The notes: generated by a model from the letters alone, not told the origin. Positions 33,441 to 45,680 are shown, counted from the first letter of the stretch. The stretch is DNA of 64,000 bases from Gnetum montanum (GCA_015680685.1 MNCI01001903.1:296302-360301); one strand, 5' to 3'. Made by a program: numbers and translations.

Positions 33441-35100
33441 AGGAAGTTGAAAAGTGGTTAAACACTCATCACAACCACAGGAGGAAGTTGAGAAGGAGTT
33501 ATTACATTAGCTACCACAGGAGGTTGTTGTTCCGCTACATGGGTGGATTGAGTTTTAGTAGGAGGAGGAGGGATCCTAATGACAAAAGGCTTCTTGGGCA
33601 TGGTTGGTCATGATACCCTTACAACAAAGGGGGGCCTTGAGCTAGTAGAAGCTAAAGGGCCCTTTTCATTACAAGGAGATACTCAAATTATGAATGGTTC
33701 TCTAGAAGTCCTTAGGTCATAGTTAATATTGAATGCTACTATGGTGTATGAGCTATTATTGGTGTTCAACAGGTCTTTATACACTTACATTAACTAATTC
33801 TAAGATTGGACAAGGTTAGAAACATCAAGAAGTAGCTCACCCCTATCTATCACCTTTTGTAGGTCATCCTTTAGCGTAAGGCAAAATTTAGTATTGTGAC
33901 TTGACAATTAATGATAGTGGCAAAAGCAATTAAGCTTAAAATACCTAGGTACCCTAGGGTCATCCTTGGTTTCTTGAGTGGAATCCTTGGCTATTTCACA
34001 TAGTCTATCATGCCTCTCATGAGCATTTTTGGTCATTTTCTTGTATTGGATTCTCCCACTCTTCAATAGTTGGTCTAACATTTTTGATGATTTTAGAGGT
34101 AGCCTAGTGTATTTAGTTTGGTCTTTCTGCTCAAAGTTGGATCTAGGAGTAGTCAATGCAATGGCCTTGGTTTTTGAGGATTGGTTTTTATGACTATTAG
34201 CAAGGGCCTTGGGTTGATTGGTTCTCTGCCCCTAATTGGTCATCTTGGTCTTTTTGGCTATAGTTTCCATTAGCACATTGTTCTATCTACCCCCCCACCA
34301 CACACCCCCACCCTTCGTATCCTTTCACATGTGTTGGTTTTTATAAGCCACGTAGGTAGGATCATGACAAGCCTCCACTACATTCTCTATGTTCTTAGTT
34401 TGGGAGAAGGCTTGGCTTAGTGATCACGGTTCAAGATAGTATAGTTTCAACTTGATAAAATCGTTAACTGTTCCCTTGAATATAGAAAAAGATGATTTTC
34501 AACTATAGGTTCTAGTATCTCATTAAGCAGATCCTTCCATTGTTGGATGAACTTCTACACTGATTTAAGGAGGCCTTGCTTGACCTTCATTAGCTAGTCA
34601 AGGGTGGTGTTAGGCTTCATGTTATACTTAAATCTATCAACAAATTATGAAATCAAGTCCTTTAAGAAGGATATGGATCCTCTTGGAAAGGCACAATACT
34701 AGTCAAGGGTCTTTCCTATGAGGGACATAAGAAAGATCCTAGTTATTATGTGTAGCCAAGATTGTAATAACAAGCACTTAGAGCGTAAGGTTGTAAGGTG
34801 AGAGTTGGGGTTACCTTTGCCGTTATACTTTGAAAACTATGGAATAAGAACACTAGGGGGAGAGTTAGAGGTGGGACCATAGGACTAATGGGATCATCCT
34901 AATAGAAGTCCATAATCTTCACAGTCTAGGATGTAGTGGCCTTGAGCCTCTTCAACTCTTTTGTAAGATCCTAGATCATGTCAAAGACTTAATCTAAGCC
35001 TTGAGGTACCCCTATCAATTGTGAGGTATGCATGAAATACTACAACATTTTTTGGAAGGCTTATGGCCTTGCTATCAGTTGCAACATTGAGGGAAGACGT
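33440..35100 (-). pseudogene. Gag relic of a Tat-like Ty3/gypsy element
   Basis: Minus strand. From the N-terminus: the capsid-type block FVDRFKYNMKPNTTLD, MKVKQGLLKSV and FIQQWKDLLNE (34480-34680), with single stops between; a basic segment (33990-34150) with LLKSGRIQYKKM; then LNCFCHYH, SSHNTKFC and LKDDLQKVIDRGELL (33820-33930), the CxxH-x-H-x-C region typical of Tat gag; and a Pro-rich linker with MPKKPFVIRIPPPP (33550-33610). It has the same strand and lineage as the pol relic at 14812-17340. Whether they are one element split by later events cannot be told from here. Confidence 0.6.
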
Positions 35101-36119
35101 TGTGTCATCATGGTGGTCAATGGGCCAAACAAAGAGAAAGACATTTATGCTAGCATCTAGGGCATAAATGGGACAAAGTGGGTATGTGACCCTTGGGTTA
35201 CTTTGGATCCCATGGTGAACCCCATATGGGAAGGTAAAGGATTAGTGGTTGTAATAACTACTGAAAATGGTCACAAAAATTGAGGTTGGATAACAAACAA
35301 CATGGATACGGGAAAGGTTGTGGGTTGTGGCATTGATTATGTTTGGTGTGCTATGATGATAAGTGTAGGTCCAAACATAGTAGAAAAAAGGGGAGATGAT
35401 GATTGAGGGGCATACCCAATGGAAGAGGTAAGGGGGGTTAAGGTGGGCAAGGTAGTTTTAAGAGTTTCTTATTGGAAAAGCTCACCTAGGATGTTCTTGT
35501 GTTCTAACTTAGCCCCGAACTCATCCTCTTCCTCTTGTTGCTCATGCAAGCTAGTCTTTCTATCCTCTTCATCCATCTCAATCAATTAAGACAAGATGTG
35601 AATGTAAGTTTTTGTTATGGGTATTTTATTATATGGGGAAGGAATGTACTCCTTCCCATCTCATTGTATGAGTTCGTACTCCCTTTTGGCCTCTACATTC
35701 ATCCTTGAAATCAGCATGTTAGCCTAAATCTTAGCACAAATGAAGTTATTAGTGGCCTTCATTTATGACCAAGAAACTAGGACATAATCTCCTAAGCCTT
35801 AAGGATTGCCTACATTCTACTATGGTGGGGTCTTTGAGGTCATAAACCCTCATGGCCTATTGGCTAGCAGGTGTCTCAATGAAGTTAAAGGGCAACATAG
35901 TCAACTAGCTCAACAACATACTGAAAATGTAGTTTTAGCTCTTTTTCCTATTTTTAGTAAAAGCAAAAAAAGTGGGATAATTCACTAACATAGTTAAAAA
36001 AAATGAAAAGGTAGTGGGAAAATGTTGCTATGAAATACTACATAGTAGACAATTGTGTACTATACAGTAGGTAGGATACTTACTAACCAACTACACTAAG
36101 CAGTGAAAATGGAGAAAAG
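35101..36119. other. Unassigned interval
   Basis: May include the leader of the Tat-like element read on the minus strand; no LTR edge or further motif seen. Confidence 0.3.
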
Positions 36120-36430
36120 AGGTTTTCCCAGCAATGGAATTAGGTTTTCCCAACAAAAACTGGGTTTTCAGATAGAAAATGAATCTTGAAATGAAAAATG
36201 ACTTTAAAAATGAAATATGACTTTTCAAATGGAAACAAGGTTATGAAATGAAATACGTTTCTAGAAATGAAATATTTTTCTGAAATGGACTATGTTATCC
36301 AATAGAATGCCAAATGGTTTCTGTAATGGGAAATGGATTCTAGAATGAAATATGTCTTTCGGAATGGAAAATGTTTTCATAATGTAATATGGCTTTTGGA
36401 GTGAAATATGTTTTAGATTTGGACTGGCAA
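36120..36430. repeat. Short-period degenerate tandem repeat
   Basis: About fifteen units of roughly 20-24 bp built on GAAATGAAATATG / AATGGAAAATG. Purine-rich on the plus strand. It lies just left of element C. Confidence 0.65.
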
Positions 36431-36579
36431 AAACCCCCAACTTAATTACCATAACTATGCTAAGGTATGTGGGAAAGGGGTTTGGGCAACAACGAAATAT
36501 GTTGGCAGGTTTTGAAGTTGAAAATGGAATAGACTTGGTGTGTGAGAAAGAGATTTATGACCATGAATTTGGATAGAGG

Positions 36580-36584
36580 CCCTT
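36580..36584. other. Target site duplication of element C, left copy
   Basis: CCCTT directly before the 5' LTR; CCCTC follows the 3' LTR at 46589-46593 (4 of 5 identical), compatible with an old 5-bp duplication. Confidence 0.75.
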
Positions 36585-37432
36585 TGATAAATTTTGTTTT
36601 TTATACACTCTGATATTAGGGTGGTCGCAATATTAGGTTTTTGATATCATGGCCCAAGATGCGATATCGTACATTCAATATCATAGGGTTACTCTTGGAT
36701 CTATAAATATAGCGCCCAAGCGCATGATTAGGAGTAGTTTTTGGCAATCAAGTAGTGAAACTCTTGCATGTTTTCCATTTGAGAGTTAGAATATTTTCCA
36801 AGTGTCTACAGTAGGAAGTCTAAGTGTGAACAAATCTTTATTCAAGCATTGATGTACTTCAGCACACCACTGTGTTGGCAATAAAGATGAACTCTTTGAT
36901 TCATTCCTTACTACACTTGGGACTTTCTTTCTTATGTATTTATATTTCATGCAATTTACATGAACATTATTTATGCAATAATTACTTTTGATTAATCAAG
37001 AAACTCATTAAGATACACAAGCATGACCCCTTTGAACATATGTGTGACACTTGGTAGCTTAGAAACGACTAGCATTTGATAGCCTAGTAGTGTTTGCACA
37101 AAGTTTAGGATGTGTTCTGGAAGTGGTAATGGTTACTTGTGTCAAGCTCAATTAGACCATAGTTTACTTATCATTTAATCACTCTTATTTTTATTCTTGT
37201 TCTAGGTGAGTAATTTGATAAAACATAAAATAATAAAAATCTTATGCCTTAGTTGCACTTAACCATACAATTGCATTCCATAAGTGGAACTGGGAAGACA
37301 ACGAATGGACAACATGCATGCACTGTTTAGCTCTAGCATACTTAGTAATTATAGTCTATGGAATTTGATCAGATCACACATGAATGCCTATGATTTGTAT
37401 GGTTGGGTGTAGGGGTACCTTGCCACTCATCA
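36585..37432 (+). repeat. 5' LTR of element C
   Basis: 848 bp, TGATAA...CTCATCA. U3 contains GCGATATCG and other GATATC-like modules at 36600-36690, TATAAATA at 36712-36719, and CAATAAAG polyadenylation-type signal near 36880. Aligns with 45763-46588. Confidence 0.93.
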
Positions 37433-37433
37433 T

Positions 37434-37451
37434 TGGCACCATTTCCAGGGA
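37434..37451 (+). other. Primer binding site (tRNA-Asp) of element C
   Basis: TGGCACCATTTCCAGGGA matches TGGCGCCGTTGCCGGGGA, complement of the plant tRNA-Asp 3' end, at 14 of 18 positions. Three of the four differences are CG-to-CA changes, as left by deamination of methylated CpG. One base separates it from the LTR. Confidence 0.8.
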
Positions 37452-37640
37452 CCATAGTTCTACATGCACTATCTAAACCAACTGAAAATTAGTAACCTCA
37501 TTGTTCGAACCCTAAGAGTCAAATCCTAAGAAAAAAAATTATTATAATTAAATTAAACTTTAACTACACATTGCCTACAAGTTCATTAACACAAAATTTC
37601 TTCTTCTCACAGGAGCCCATCTTTGCCCAGGGTAGTTTAG

Positions 37641-40080
37641 GTGCCTCAGCAATACTGGGTGGTATATGCTTATCCCAATGAGTATGTACCTGACTTCACC
37701 TTTATCTTGCATCAAGATGAACTATTTTGGTGGCACAATATGGAAGGAAACATTGTATTGCCACTTGACCGATCTGTTCCAGCAATGCTCCAACTAATTC
37801 TTGCACAGCACAAGCTTCAACATCTTCATGGAGAATACGAGATGCGAGATCTCGACTCAATGGATTATCATCCACTGAAGCACAAAGATTAAGGGATCTT
37901 TAGCTAGAGCACCAACACAAGCTTGTGAAGGGAAAGGGGTCAAATATTTTTCCACCTTCACTTGGCCCAATTGATGAACATGACCACTTCTTTAGTGACT
38001 ATCCTCTCTTTGACTTTGTTCAAGGAGCCCTTAACCAGAATGTACAATCCACAATTCATAATCTAAGTTCTAGTCAAAATGGATCCAATGACAAAAATGG
38101 ATCTGGAGAAGCAAGTTAGGAAAAGGGGAACAAAGGAGATCACGATCTTGATTGTGGTCACGAGCATCGAAGGAAGGGTGATGGGCATCAACATGGAGCA
38201 ATTTTTTCTTCTTCTTCCCCTTCATTATCATCTTCTTCATCATCATCTACTTCAAATCATGGCCATAGAAGGAATAATCATGATGGAGGTGACCGATGGA
38301 ACCAAAACAACAAAAGGGACCATCGTGACTAAAAACATAGGTAATCTAGAGAGGCCTATCATCAAGAAAGAAGGGCTAGTAGAGAACATCATAGGCACCA
38401 TCATCATGGCCTTGATGAACCTTTACTTGCTACTCTGAGCATGTTGAATATTGTAGAGGCTATGAGGATTCCCACAATGCATGTAAGGACAACAAAATAA
38501 AAAGGCTAGACATGAACAATATCCCTTGGTTCAAGGGAGGATATGATGCTGATCTGCAAAATCATCTTCAAGCATTTCAAGATGCATGTGCCTTGTAGAA
38601 TATTGAAAATGATTGGCAAAAGCTGAAATTATTTCCAAGGACACTCATAAAGGAAGCAAAAAATTAGTATTAATCCTTGGAACTAGAATCAATTAGGTAG
38701 TGGAGTACAATGTTGGAATTGTTCAATGATAAAGATCAAACATACTCTTGAGTATCCAATCTAAGGAAGTAGATTTAAGGGTGGAAATAAGGAAATCATG
38801 AGCCCTTGGATGTTGTTATTGGCCGATACTACTCTCTATTACATAGGTGTCCCAACCATGGATACTCTTAGCTTGATCAACTTCATCATATCATAGATGG
38901 GTTACGATCTAAAACTAGGAAAATCCTTAGCATCTATGCCCAAGGAAAACTGACAAAGTTAAGTGCTCGTTATATTCAAAAATTAATTGAGTAGGTAGCT
39001 AAGGAGGAGGAAGAATTGAGAAAATGTGAAAGTACAAAAAAATATAACAGGGATCCTTCTATCCAAAAAAGGAGGATGCAATTTTGTGATAGTGAGAATG
39101 AATTCACTAGAAATGAGGTGGTTAATCAAAAAACCTTACCAATCCAGAAATTGCAATCAGAAATCATAGCTAAGGTTGATCAATTATGGGACTCCATGGA
39201 TAATAGGTTTCAAGCTATCTTAAAAATTTCTAAAGAGTCCAAGGAGCAAAGTGGTGAACGTGAGAGTTAGAGATGTAAGGAAGCTAAACGTGCCATATCC
39301 AAGGGTAAGGGTAAAATGGCTACAATAGAGATGGCTGTGAATAGAAACTCAGATGATGATGGTGGGTGTGACTTTTGCCAGTATGAACATCCTAAGAGAT
39401 GTTGTCTAGTTGTGTCACACTTGCAAGAATCTGGGGTGTATGCCTTACATTCATGACTTGCACAAAGGCAAACACCTAAACGATTGCCTTATCTACAAAG
39501 AAATCCTTGACAATTCCACCAACCATAGTAATACTATCCAAGTGGAACTCCACCACAACCCTACAAATTATACCAGCAATGGCAAAAAACACAATCGTGG
39601 GCATTGCCACCTCCAAGACAATAATACCCTTACTGGCAACTAGATTTCTTTGGTTACTATATTCAGCAACCTTCATCTCCACAAAACTCCTCTGGTCATG
39701 TTGCCACTTACCAACCTCACCACTACCCTCATGAAGCATACTAATCACCCTATCCAAAGAGGGATGCCACCTACTATCCTCATGCACCTCCTATCCCTGC
39801 ACCTACTTCGCCATCTCCTGCATAGCTTCCACCTACTCCATTCATGCAAAGTGAATTGCCTGCTCAACCACAGTAAATAAACACTAAGAGGGTAGTTAAT
39901 CTACAATCGATTAACCCATCAAGTGGGTTGGAACCACAAACAAAGAAAAGATCCTTCTTCTAACCTCACAATCCACCAAAGCCCTCAAACACATTGGTGG
40001 TTGGTAACCCTACTCCTCCACCCTTCTCTGTTTCATCTTTTCCTGAGTCCCTTTCAAACCAAAATCCTTCTTGGATCCAT
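37641..40080 (+). pseudogene. Gag of element C
   Basis: The start chosen is ATG at 37641, about 190 bp after the primer site, opening an 83-codon frame with DFTFILHQDELFWW and a mixed polar helix region. After stops and frame changes, the basic His/Arg-rich part (38100-38430) follows, then MNNIPWFKGGYDADLQNHLQ (38511-38580), FPRTLIKEAKN, a Lys/Glu helix (39016-39270) and the knuckle CDFCQYEHPKRC at about 39370-39405 (C-x2-C-x3-H-x3-C, all four ligands kept), then the Pro/Tyr/Gln-rich tail to about 40080. Homologous to the gag of B except at the N-terminus, which the gap hides in B. Confidence 0.8.
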
Positions 40081-40680
40081 ACTATAATGTTGACCCATGT
40101 TGTATCTTATTGGATTTGAGCTAGTAACCTACCTAGAAAGTTATTTAATCCTAGGAGTCCCCTAGTATACTTGCAAATTACTAGGAATGAGCCTTATAAA
40201 GCTCTTCTTGACTCTAGTTTTGGTGTTAATTTGATCTTGCATGAGATGTACACAATGTAGAACCTTTCTCCCTTGAAGAAGAGTAACATCCAGCTGGAAC
40301 TGGTAAACCAGTCCATCACTGTTTCATTGGAACTAATTGAGGACATTGTCACTACCATTTTTGAGTGGTCATATCCCACTGATTTCCTAGTAATCAAAGA
40401 GGGGAACTGCAAGGGGGACTTTCCAATTATTATGGGAAGGGTGTGGTTAACTACTGTTGATGCCAAAATGGGCATTAGAGATCTTTCCTTAGAGAAATCA
40501 AAAGAAAATGAGTTTGGAAAGATCGAGAAGAAGAGAGTTCTATGTATCATGTACAACAATTCAAGGTGCCATTGTGTGCAGAAGTTATGGTTAGTAAAGA
40601 AAACATCCATCTTTGCATGCAAGTACTGTGCACTAGAAGTTGAAATCTAGAGATGTATGTATGTAACATCCACAAATTAG
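40081..40680 (+). pseudogene. Aspartic protease region of element C
   Basis: Frame 1. The active-site block reads KALLDSSFGVNLI at about 40198-40236: the Gly of the DSG motif is replaced by Ser, so the enzyme would be impaired. It is followed by SNIQLELVNQSITV, FEWSYPTDFLVI and FPIIMGRVWL, matching B. A 125-codon uninterrupted stretch runs 40273-40650. Confidence 0.8.
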
Positions 40681-42290
40681 GAAGGCATCCAATGGTTGAC
40701 AATTGATTCTAGTAGTAGTACATTATGCATGGAACCTATTGAGGACCTAACGTACAATTATGTTGCAAGTATGGATGAACTTGAGCAAGTTCATCACCAA
40801 CTCTTTGAAGGAGAAAATGATGATGTTAATTGGGGAGAGCTGGAGATTCCTAAAAATTTTAAACATAAGCCCCTTAAATTAAAGACACTACTAGCTGGAA
40901 TGAAGTACATATTCTTGAAAAATGGAAGGCTAGTCATCATTAATGCTAAGTTTGCTATAGAACAGAAGAAAAAGTTGATAAATTTTATGGGAAAATGGCT
41001 AGAAGCCTTTGCCTAGTCATATTTTAAGCTCATTGGGATAGATCTAAGAATATGCCACCATTGAATATACATTGACCCTACCATCAAGCAAAAACAACAG
41101 TCGTAGTGATGTTTGACTCCCAAGTTAAAGCAAATTATCAAAGAGGAGATTGAACAACTCCTCCAAGCAGGATTCATCTACCTTGTCATAAATAGAGGGT
41201 GGGTAAGCCCACTCGAGATCATACCCAAGAAAGAAGGTAAATGATGAGTGTGCATTGATTTTCAACTACTCAACATGGCAACTTTCAAGGATTATTTTTC
41301 ATTGCCTTTTTTTTTTGACCAAGTGTTGGACACCATTTCTAGGCATAGCTATTATAGCTTTTTGGACGGTTATAGTGATTATAACCAAATCTAGATTGCA
41401 CTAGAGGATTAGGCAAAGAAAACTTTCACAAGTCCTTGGGGGACTTTGCTTACTGTTAGATGCCATTTGGTCTATGTAATGCCCCAGCCACATTTCAATG
41501 ATTAGTTCTCAGCATTTTCCAACAATAGATTGGATGATTTTTCTACCTACGAAGCTATGTTTGAGCAATCCCTAGACCATCTTGAGTAGGTGTTGAAGAG
41601 ATGTGTTGAAAAAAACCTTCGGCTCAATTGGCAAAAAAGCCATCTTATGGTCCAGGAAGGCGTAGTCTTGGGGCATCATATTTCAAAAGTAGAAATTGAG
41701 GTGGACCCTGAAAAAATAAGGGTCATCCAAGGAGTAACTTGCCAACTCGAAATAGTTAAAGAAGTATGGTAATTCCTTAGTCATACTGGCTACTATCAAC
41801 ACTTCATCGATAATTTTTCCAAAATCACCATGTCTTTGGTAGAATTGACAAAGAAGGATGCATCATTCATCTAGACCCTTGCATTTGAAATAGCATTTCA
41901 ACAATTGAAACAAAAGCTTGTTGAAACTCCCATTCTACAAGCACCTGATTGGTCCAGACTATTTCATGTGATGACTTATGCATCAAATTATGCTTTGGAG
42001 GTAGTGCTTACATAGATGGATGATAAAAAACATCCATATTACATTCACTATGCAAGCTAGAGCATTGCAGGTGCACAGCTGAACTACACCATCATAGAAA
42101 AGGAGTTGATGGCAGTGGTGTTGACCTTAGAAAAGTTCAGGCACTATGTGCTTGGCTACAAAGTGTTCGTGCACAAAAATCATAGCACCATCTGTTTTCT
42201 AATGAATAAACCAACAGTGAGCCCCCATGTCATATAGTGGCTCGTGATTTTGTAGAATTTTGATCTCACAATGGTAGATTGAAAGGATGT
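40681..42290 (+). pseudogene. Reverse transcriptase and RNase H of element C
   Basis: Frame 1 with stops. RT blocks: LIGIDLRICHH (41030), LLQAGFIYLV (41160), VCIDFQLLNMATF (41245-41290), YSFLDGYSDYNQ (41350). At 41455 the frame slips, and just before the catalytic box a short deletion removes the residues preceding DD, leaving NNRLDDFSTYEA (41520-41560). The thumb (LNWQKSHLMVQEGVVLGHHI, 41620-41690) and RNase H (MEKELMAVV-like and FLMNKPTVSPH, 42090-42230) follow. The damaged catalytic box makes it non-functional. Confidence 0.83.
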
Positions 42291-43776
42291 GGAGAATGTG
42301 GTCACAGATCACTTATCGCAACTAAGATGGAACAACAAGAAAAAAGAGAGCCCTTTATTTGATCAATTCCCTAATGAATCTCTCCTTGCAAGGGCTATTA
42401 ATGCACAAATTTCCAATGAACCAAAATGGTATGACACCATCCTCACTTATCTACTCAAGCAAGAACTACCACAAGGGCTGAACACTGGAAAGAAACAACA
42501 ATTTCTTCACCAAGTCAAGTATTTCATGGAGATTAATGGAAATCTTTACAAAGTTTATCCCGATGGCCTGGTACGTTGGTGTGTTTCTGATACAGACCAA
42601 CTACACATTCTCCAGGATGCTCACGAAGGTCCTTGTGGGGGCCATTATGCTGAGAGATGCACAACCATAAAAATCCTCATGGTAGGGTATTATTGGCCAA
42701 TAGTCTTCAAGGATGCACACTAATTCATCCACACTTATGATCGTTGCCAGAGGGATGGTGGAATGACAACTCGAATGGAGAGGCCACAACAATGGATTTA
42801 ACCTCTTGAGCCATTCGATATTTGAGGCATTGAATTTATGGGTCCCATCGCACCTTTATCAAATGGAAAGGCATATATAATAGTCGTAGTTGACTATTGT
42901 ACCAAGTAGGCAAAAGTAACAACCGTCACCAACTATACATGCACCATTGCTGCTTGGTTTGTATAACAAAACATCATAAACAAGTTTGGTGTACCTTGTG
43001 CATTAATTTCTAATAATGAAACTCATTTTATAGGTGCCACTTTCTAGAAACTAATGCAACACTTGGGGGTTGAGCATAAACTCACAACACCATATCACCC
43101 CCAAGCTAATGGTCAAGCTAAGGTTACTAATTGGGAGATTACAAAAATTCTAACATGTACCATTAGCAAATACTGAAGGGACTAGAGCACTAAATTAAAT
43201 GATGCCCTTTGGGCCTATCACTCCACATGGAAGCTTCCCATAGGTTATTCTCCCTATGAGCTTGTGTATGGAAAACTACCAACACTGCCCATCCAATTCG
43301 AACTTTGTACACTCTCTATAGCCTATGATCTTAACCTAAATCTAAGTCTAGCATAGAAAGAACGATTAATGATTCTCAACTTGCTAGATGAAAATCGATT
43401 AATGGCACTGTCATCCAATGAAACGCATAAGGCATTCAACAAGAAACACCATGACCTCAAAATAAGAAAAGTCAAATTTCACCTAGGAGACAAGGTTTTC
43501 TATTGGAATCCTGCACATGCACCCCAACGAACCAAATTTCAAACATTGTGGGAAGGACCTTACATTATTGATGAGACTTTTCCATCTAGGGTCATGATCA
43601 TCTACAAACTTGATAGCCCAGACAAGAAACAACTAGTCAATATTCAACAAATAAAACCTTTCCATAAGCCCAAGCCAACCAACTCAATAAACACCTCACC
43701 AAATGGACAACCACACTCAATCTTTTAAATATCCCCCTTCCAACTTAGTCATGGGGGAGATGGTCACCCATACTAA
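42291..43776 (+). pseudogene. Integrase of element C
   Basis: Frame 1. HHCC: HEGPCGGHY (42625-42650) with DRC near 42742; the first of the two Cys is replaced by Tyr (HTYDRC). Core: first position reads GIEFMG (Asp replaced by Glu, about 42830), second Asp is Asn in SNNETHF (43012-43014), and the Glu is Lys in NGQAKV (43120-43122). All three catalytic positions are therefore altered. The C-terminal part (43369-43728) is open for 119 codons with VFYWNPAHAP and LWEGPYII, and the tail ends SHGGDGHPY just past a stop at 43726-43728. Confidence 0.85.
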
Positions 43777-44427
43777 CACTTTTTTCAGCTCCTTAGTCTT
43801 TTGACCTTTTTTTTTTGTTTTACATATTTTTGATTTTACAACTTTTTATTTTCATCTGCTTTTTTTACATATTTGTAATTTTTTTTAGGTTATTGATCTT
43901 TTCTTAGTTTTTTTTTTACACCATCATTAATATATTCAATATTTATTGCCTACTCTTTTACTTTCTTTTATGTTTTCTTTTTTTTGTATGTGTTTCTCTA
44001 CTTTTTCTGCTAATAAGGTGGTAGATACAAGGGTAATATGCTCCTCGATGGTGGTATGTTTTATTTGTAATTTGATTGTTGATGTTTGGTTTCTGACTTT
44101 GAATGTCGTTATTGACAACTGGGACATGGTTTCTTTTCATGGAACAAGTAGTGAGTCCACATCATCCACCCATCCACATACTCTATGGTTTTCCTTGTTT
44201 TGGAAGCTTGTAGTCCCTTCTTCATTAATGAAACTTTAATAAATTGGTGACTTGTGTAGTTTCTGAAATTGGAAAGGAATCAAAGGTTTGGATAAGGTGT
44301 GGCTTCAAAGGGATGCAATATTCTTCATGCTTTTCTATTTTCCTATGTGCAAGAGTGTTCTTGTAAGCTTCTTACCATTCCATGTCATTTCATAATAGGA
44401 AGTCAAATAAGTCCTTACATGGTGTGG

Positions 44428-44461
44428 TCCTCATCAAGAAAAAAAGGGAGAGAGATGAGGA
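44428..44461 (+). ncRNA. Candidate hairpin, element C copy 1
   Basis: Perfect 8-bp stem TCCTCATC / GATGAGGA, 18-nt loop, preceded by CATGGTGTGG and followed by TTCAAAGCACA. Same position as the hairpin of element B but with different, still complementary, arms. Confidence 0.55.
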
Positions 44462-44523
44462 TTCAAAGCACACCCCTTGGACAAAATAAATGCAAAAAAT
44501 GCATGGGTCTTTACATGGTGTGG

Positions 44524-44547
44524 TTCCCATTCAAAAAAACATGGGAA
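44524..44547 (+). ncRNA. Candidate hairpin, element C copy 2
   Basis: Perfect 7-bp stem TTCCCAT / ATGGGAA with a 10-nt loop, again between CATGGTGTGG and ATTCAAAG. It arose by tandem duplication of roughly 100 bp with copy 1, after which the two stems diverged in a pairing-preserving way. Confidence 0.55.
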
Positions 44548-45227
44548 TTCAAAGAACATCCCTTAGACCAAATAAAAGGGCTACAAGCACTAATTATGAG
44601 ACTTTTCTTATCTCCTTTAACTAAGGCCCTTTCTCACTTCCTACCTTCTCTCCAATTTGGAATGGTGGTTGTTTTGTGGGAGCATTCTTATGTCTTAGGG
44701 GATGGACTAGCCTTAGAATGTCAATGAAAAGTCATTTGGTTTTGGTCTAGACTAAGGATGGATCCTACCAAGTCATTTAATCACAAACTCCACAAGGGAC
44801 TTCATGTGACCATAATTAGGAACTCCATTCCATTCTCTCTATCATCCATCTATGCTTTTCATGCCTCACCCCACTGCCGATTTCATGTTTTGATTCAATG
44901 TTCTAATTTGATATGTTAGGTTTCTCAGTTAGTTACTTTTGGGCTTTTGTACTTAACTTTTCATAACCATTAATCATCCACAAAGCCCATGAACTCCTTG
45001 GTTTGAAGTTATGCAAGGGCATAAAAGGCTTGTGCCTACTTTGGGGAGGACCCACTTGCATATCTTTTGGTTTGGTTAAGTTAAGTTCTTTACCCTTAGA
45101 CATTGTTACAATCAAATTCTTTTTATTTACCCCATCCATAACATCCAATTGTACACACCTTCACAATTATTTGTAATGAACTCTTTTTTATTGTTGTGAA
45201 TACCCTCTTTCTAGTATTCCTTGTGTT

Positions 45228-45680
45228 ATGCTTTTTCTGAATTTTATGGATCACTTCTCTTACTTAACCCATTCATCAGTCTTTTCACTAACAATAATAA
45301 GCAACCAAACTATCACAATCATAACTCGGCTAGATAAAATCATCGATGAGACAAGGTATTCAACCATCATTTGTTACATATATATACTAATCCTTCGTTT
45401 TGTTGTGATTGCAATGGGAAGCATGGACGGGAAGCTGGAATATCTTCACCAAGAAGGATGCAACCATATCACTCACAAGAGATTATTCATGACCATTGGA
45501 TCTCTTCTACCTCTCCATCATTCTTCTGTTGCCAAGACAAGTTGGATGTCCTTTGGATCCATGGGTGTTCTTTCCTGTTGTCATGAACACCTAATTTTGT
45601 ACACAATTGTAACGTTGTATGCTCGAGAACTTCTGTATTTGTCTGTTTTCTCTGTGTCACTCTGCATGTTAGTTGAATAG
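45228..45680 (+). CDS. Possible extra reading frame in element C 3' spacer
   Basis: 150-codon uninterrupted frame with a strongly hydrophobic, membrane-segment-like stretch at about 45370-45430. Athila elements sometimes carry an extra frame at this place. B and D show only partial similarity here with stops in each frame, so conservation as a protein is not shown. It could be a chance frame in AT-rich DNA. Confidence 0.2.
   Translation: MLFLNFMDHFSYLTHSSVFSLTIISNQTITIITRLDKIIDETRYSTIICYIYILILRFVVIAMGSMDGKLEYLHQEGCNHITHKRLFMTIGSLLPLHHSSVAKTSWMSFGSMGVLSCCHEHLILYTIVTLYARELLYLSVFSVSLCMLVE

Noticed and set aside
33182-33613. 143-codon plus-strand frame as one protein
   Set aside because: Its second half (RRKLRRSYYISYHRR...) is antisense to the Pro-rich linker of the Tat-like gag, a chance frame; only the first half may belong to a gene relic.
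43936-44239. Overlapping open frames on both strands after element C pol
   Set aside because: Low-complexity T-rich DNA; the frames overlap each other on opposite strands and have no counterpart in B.
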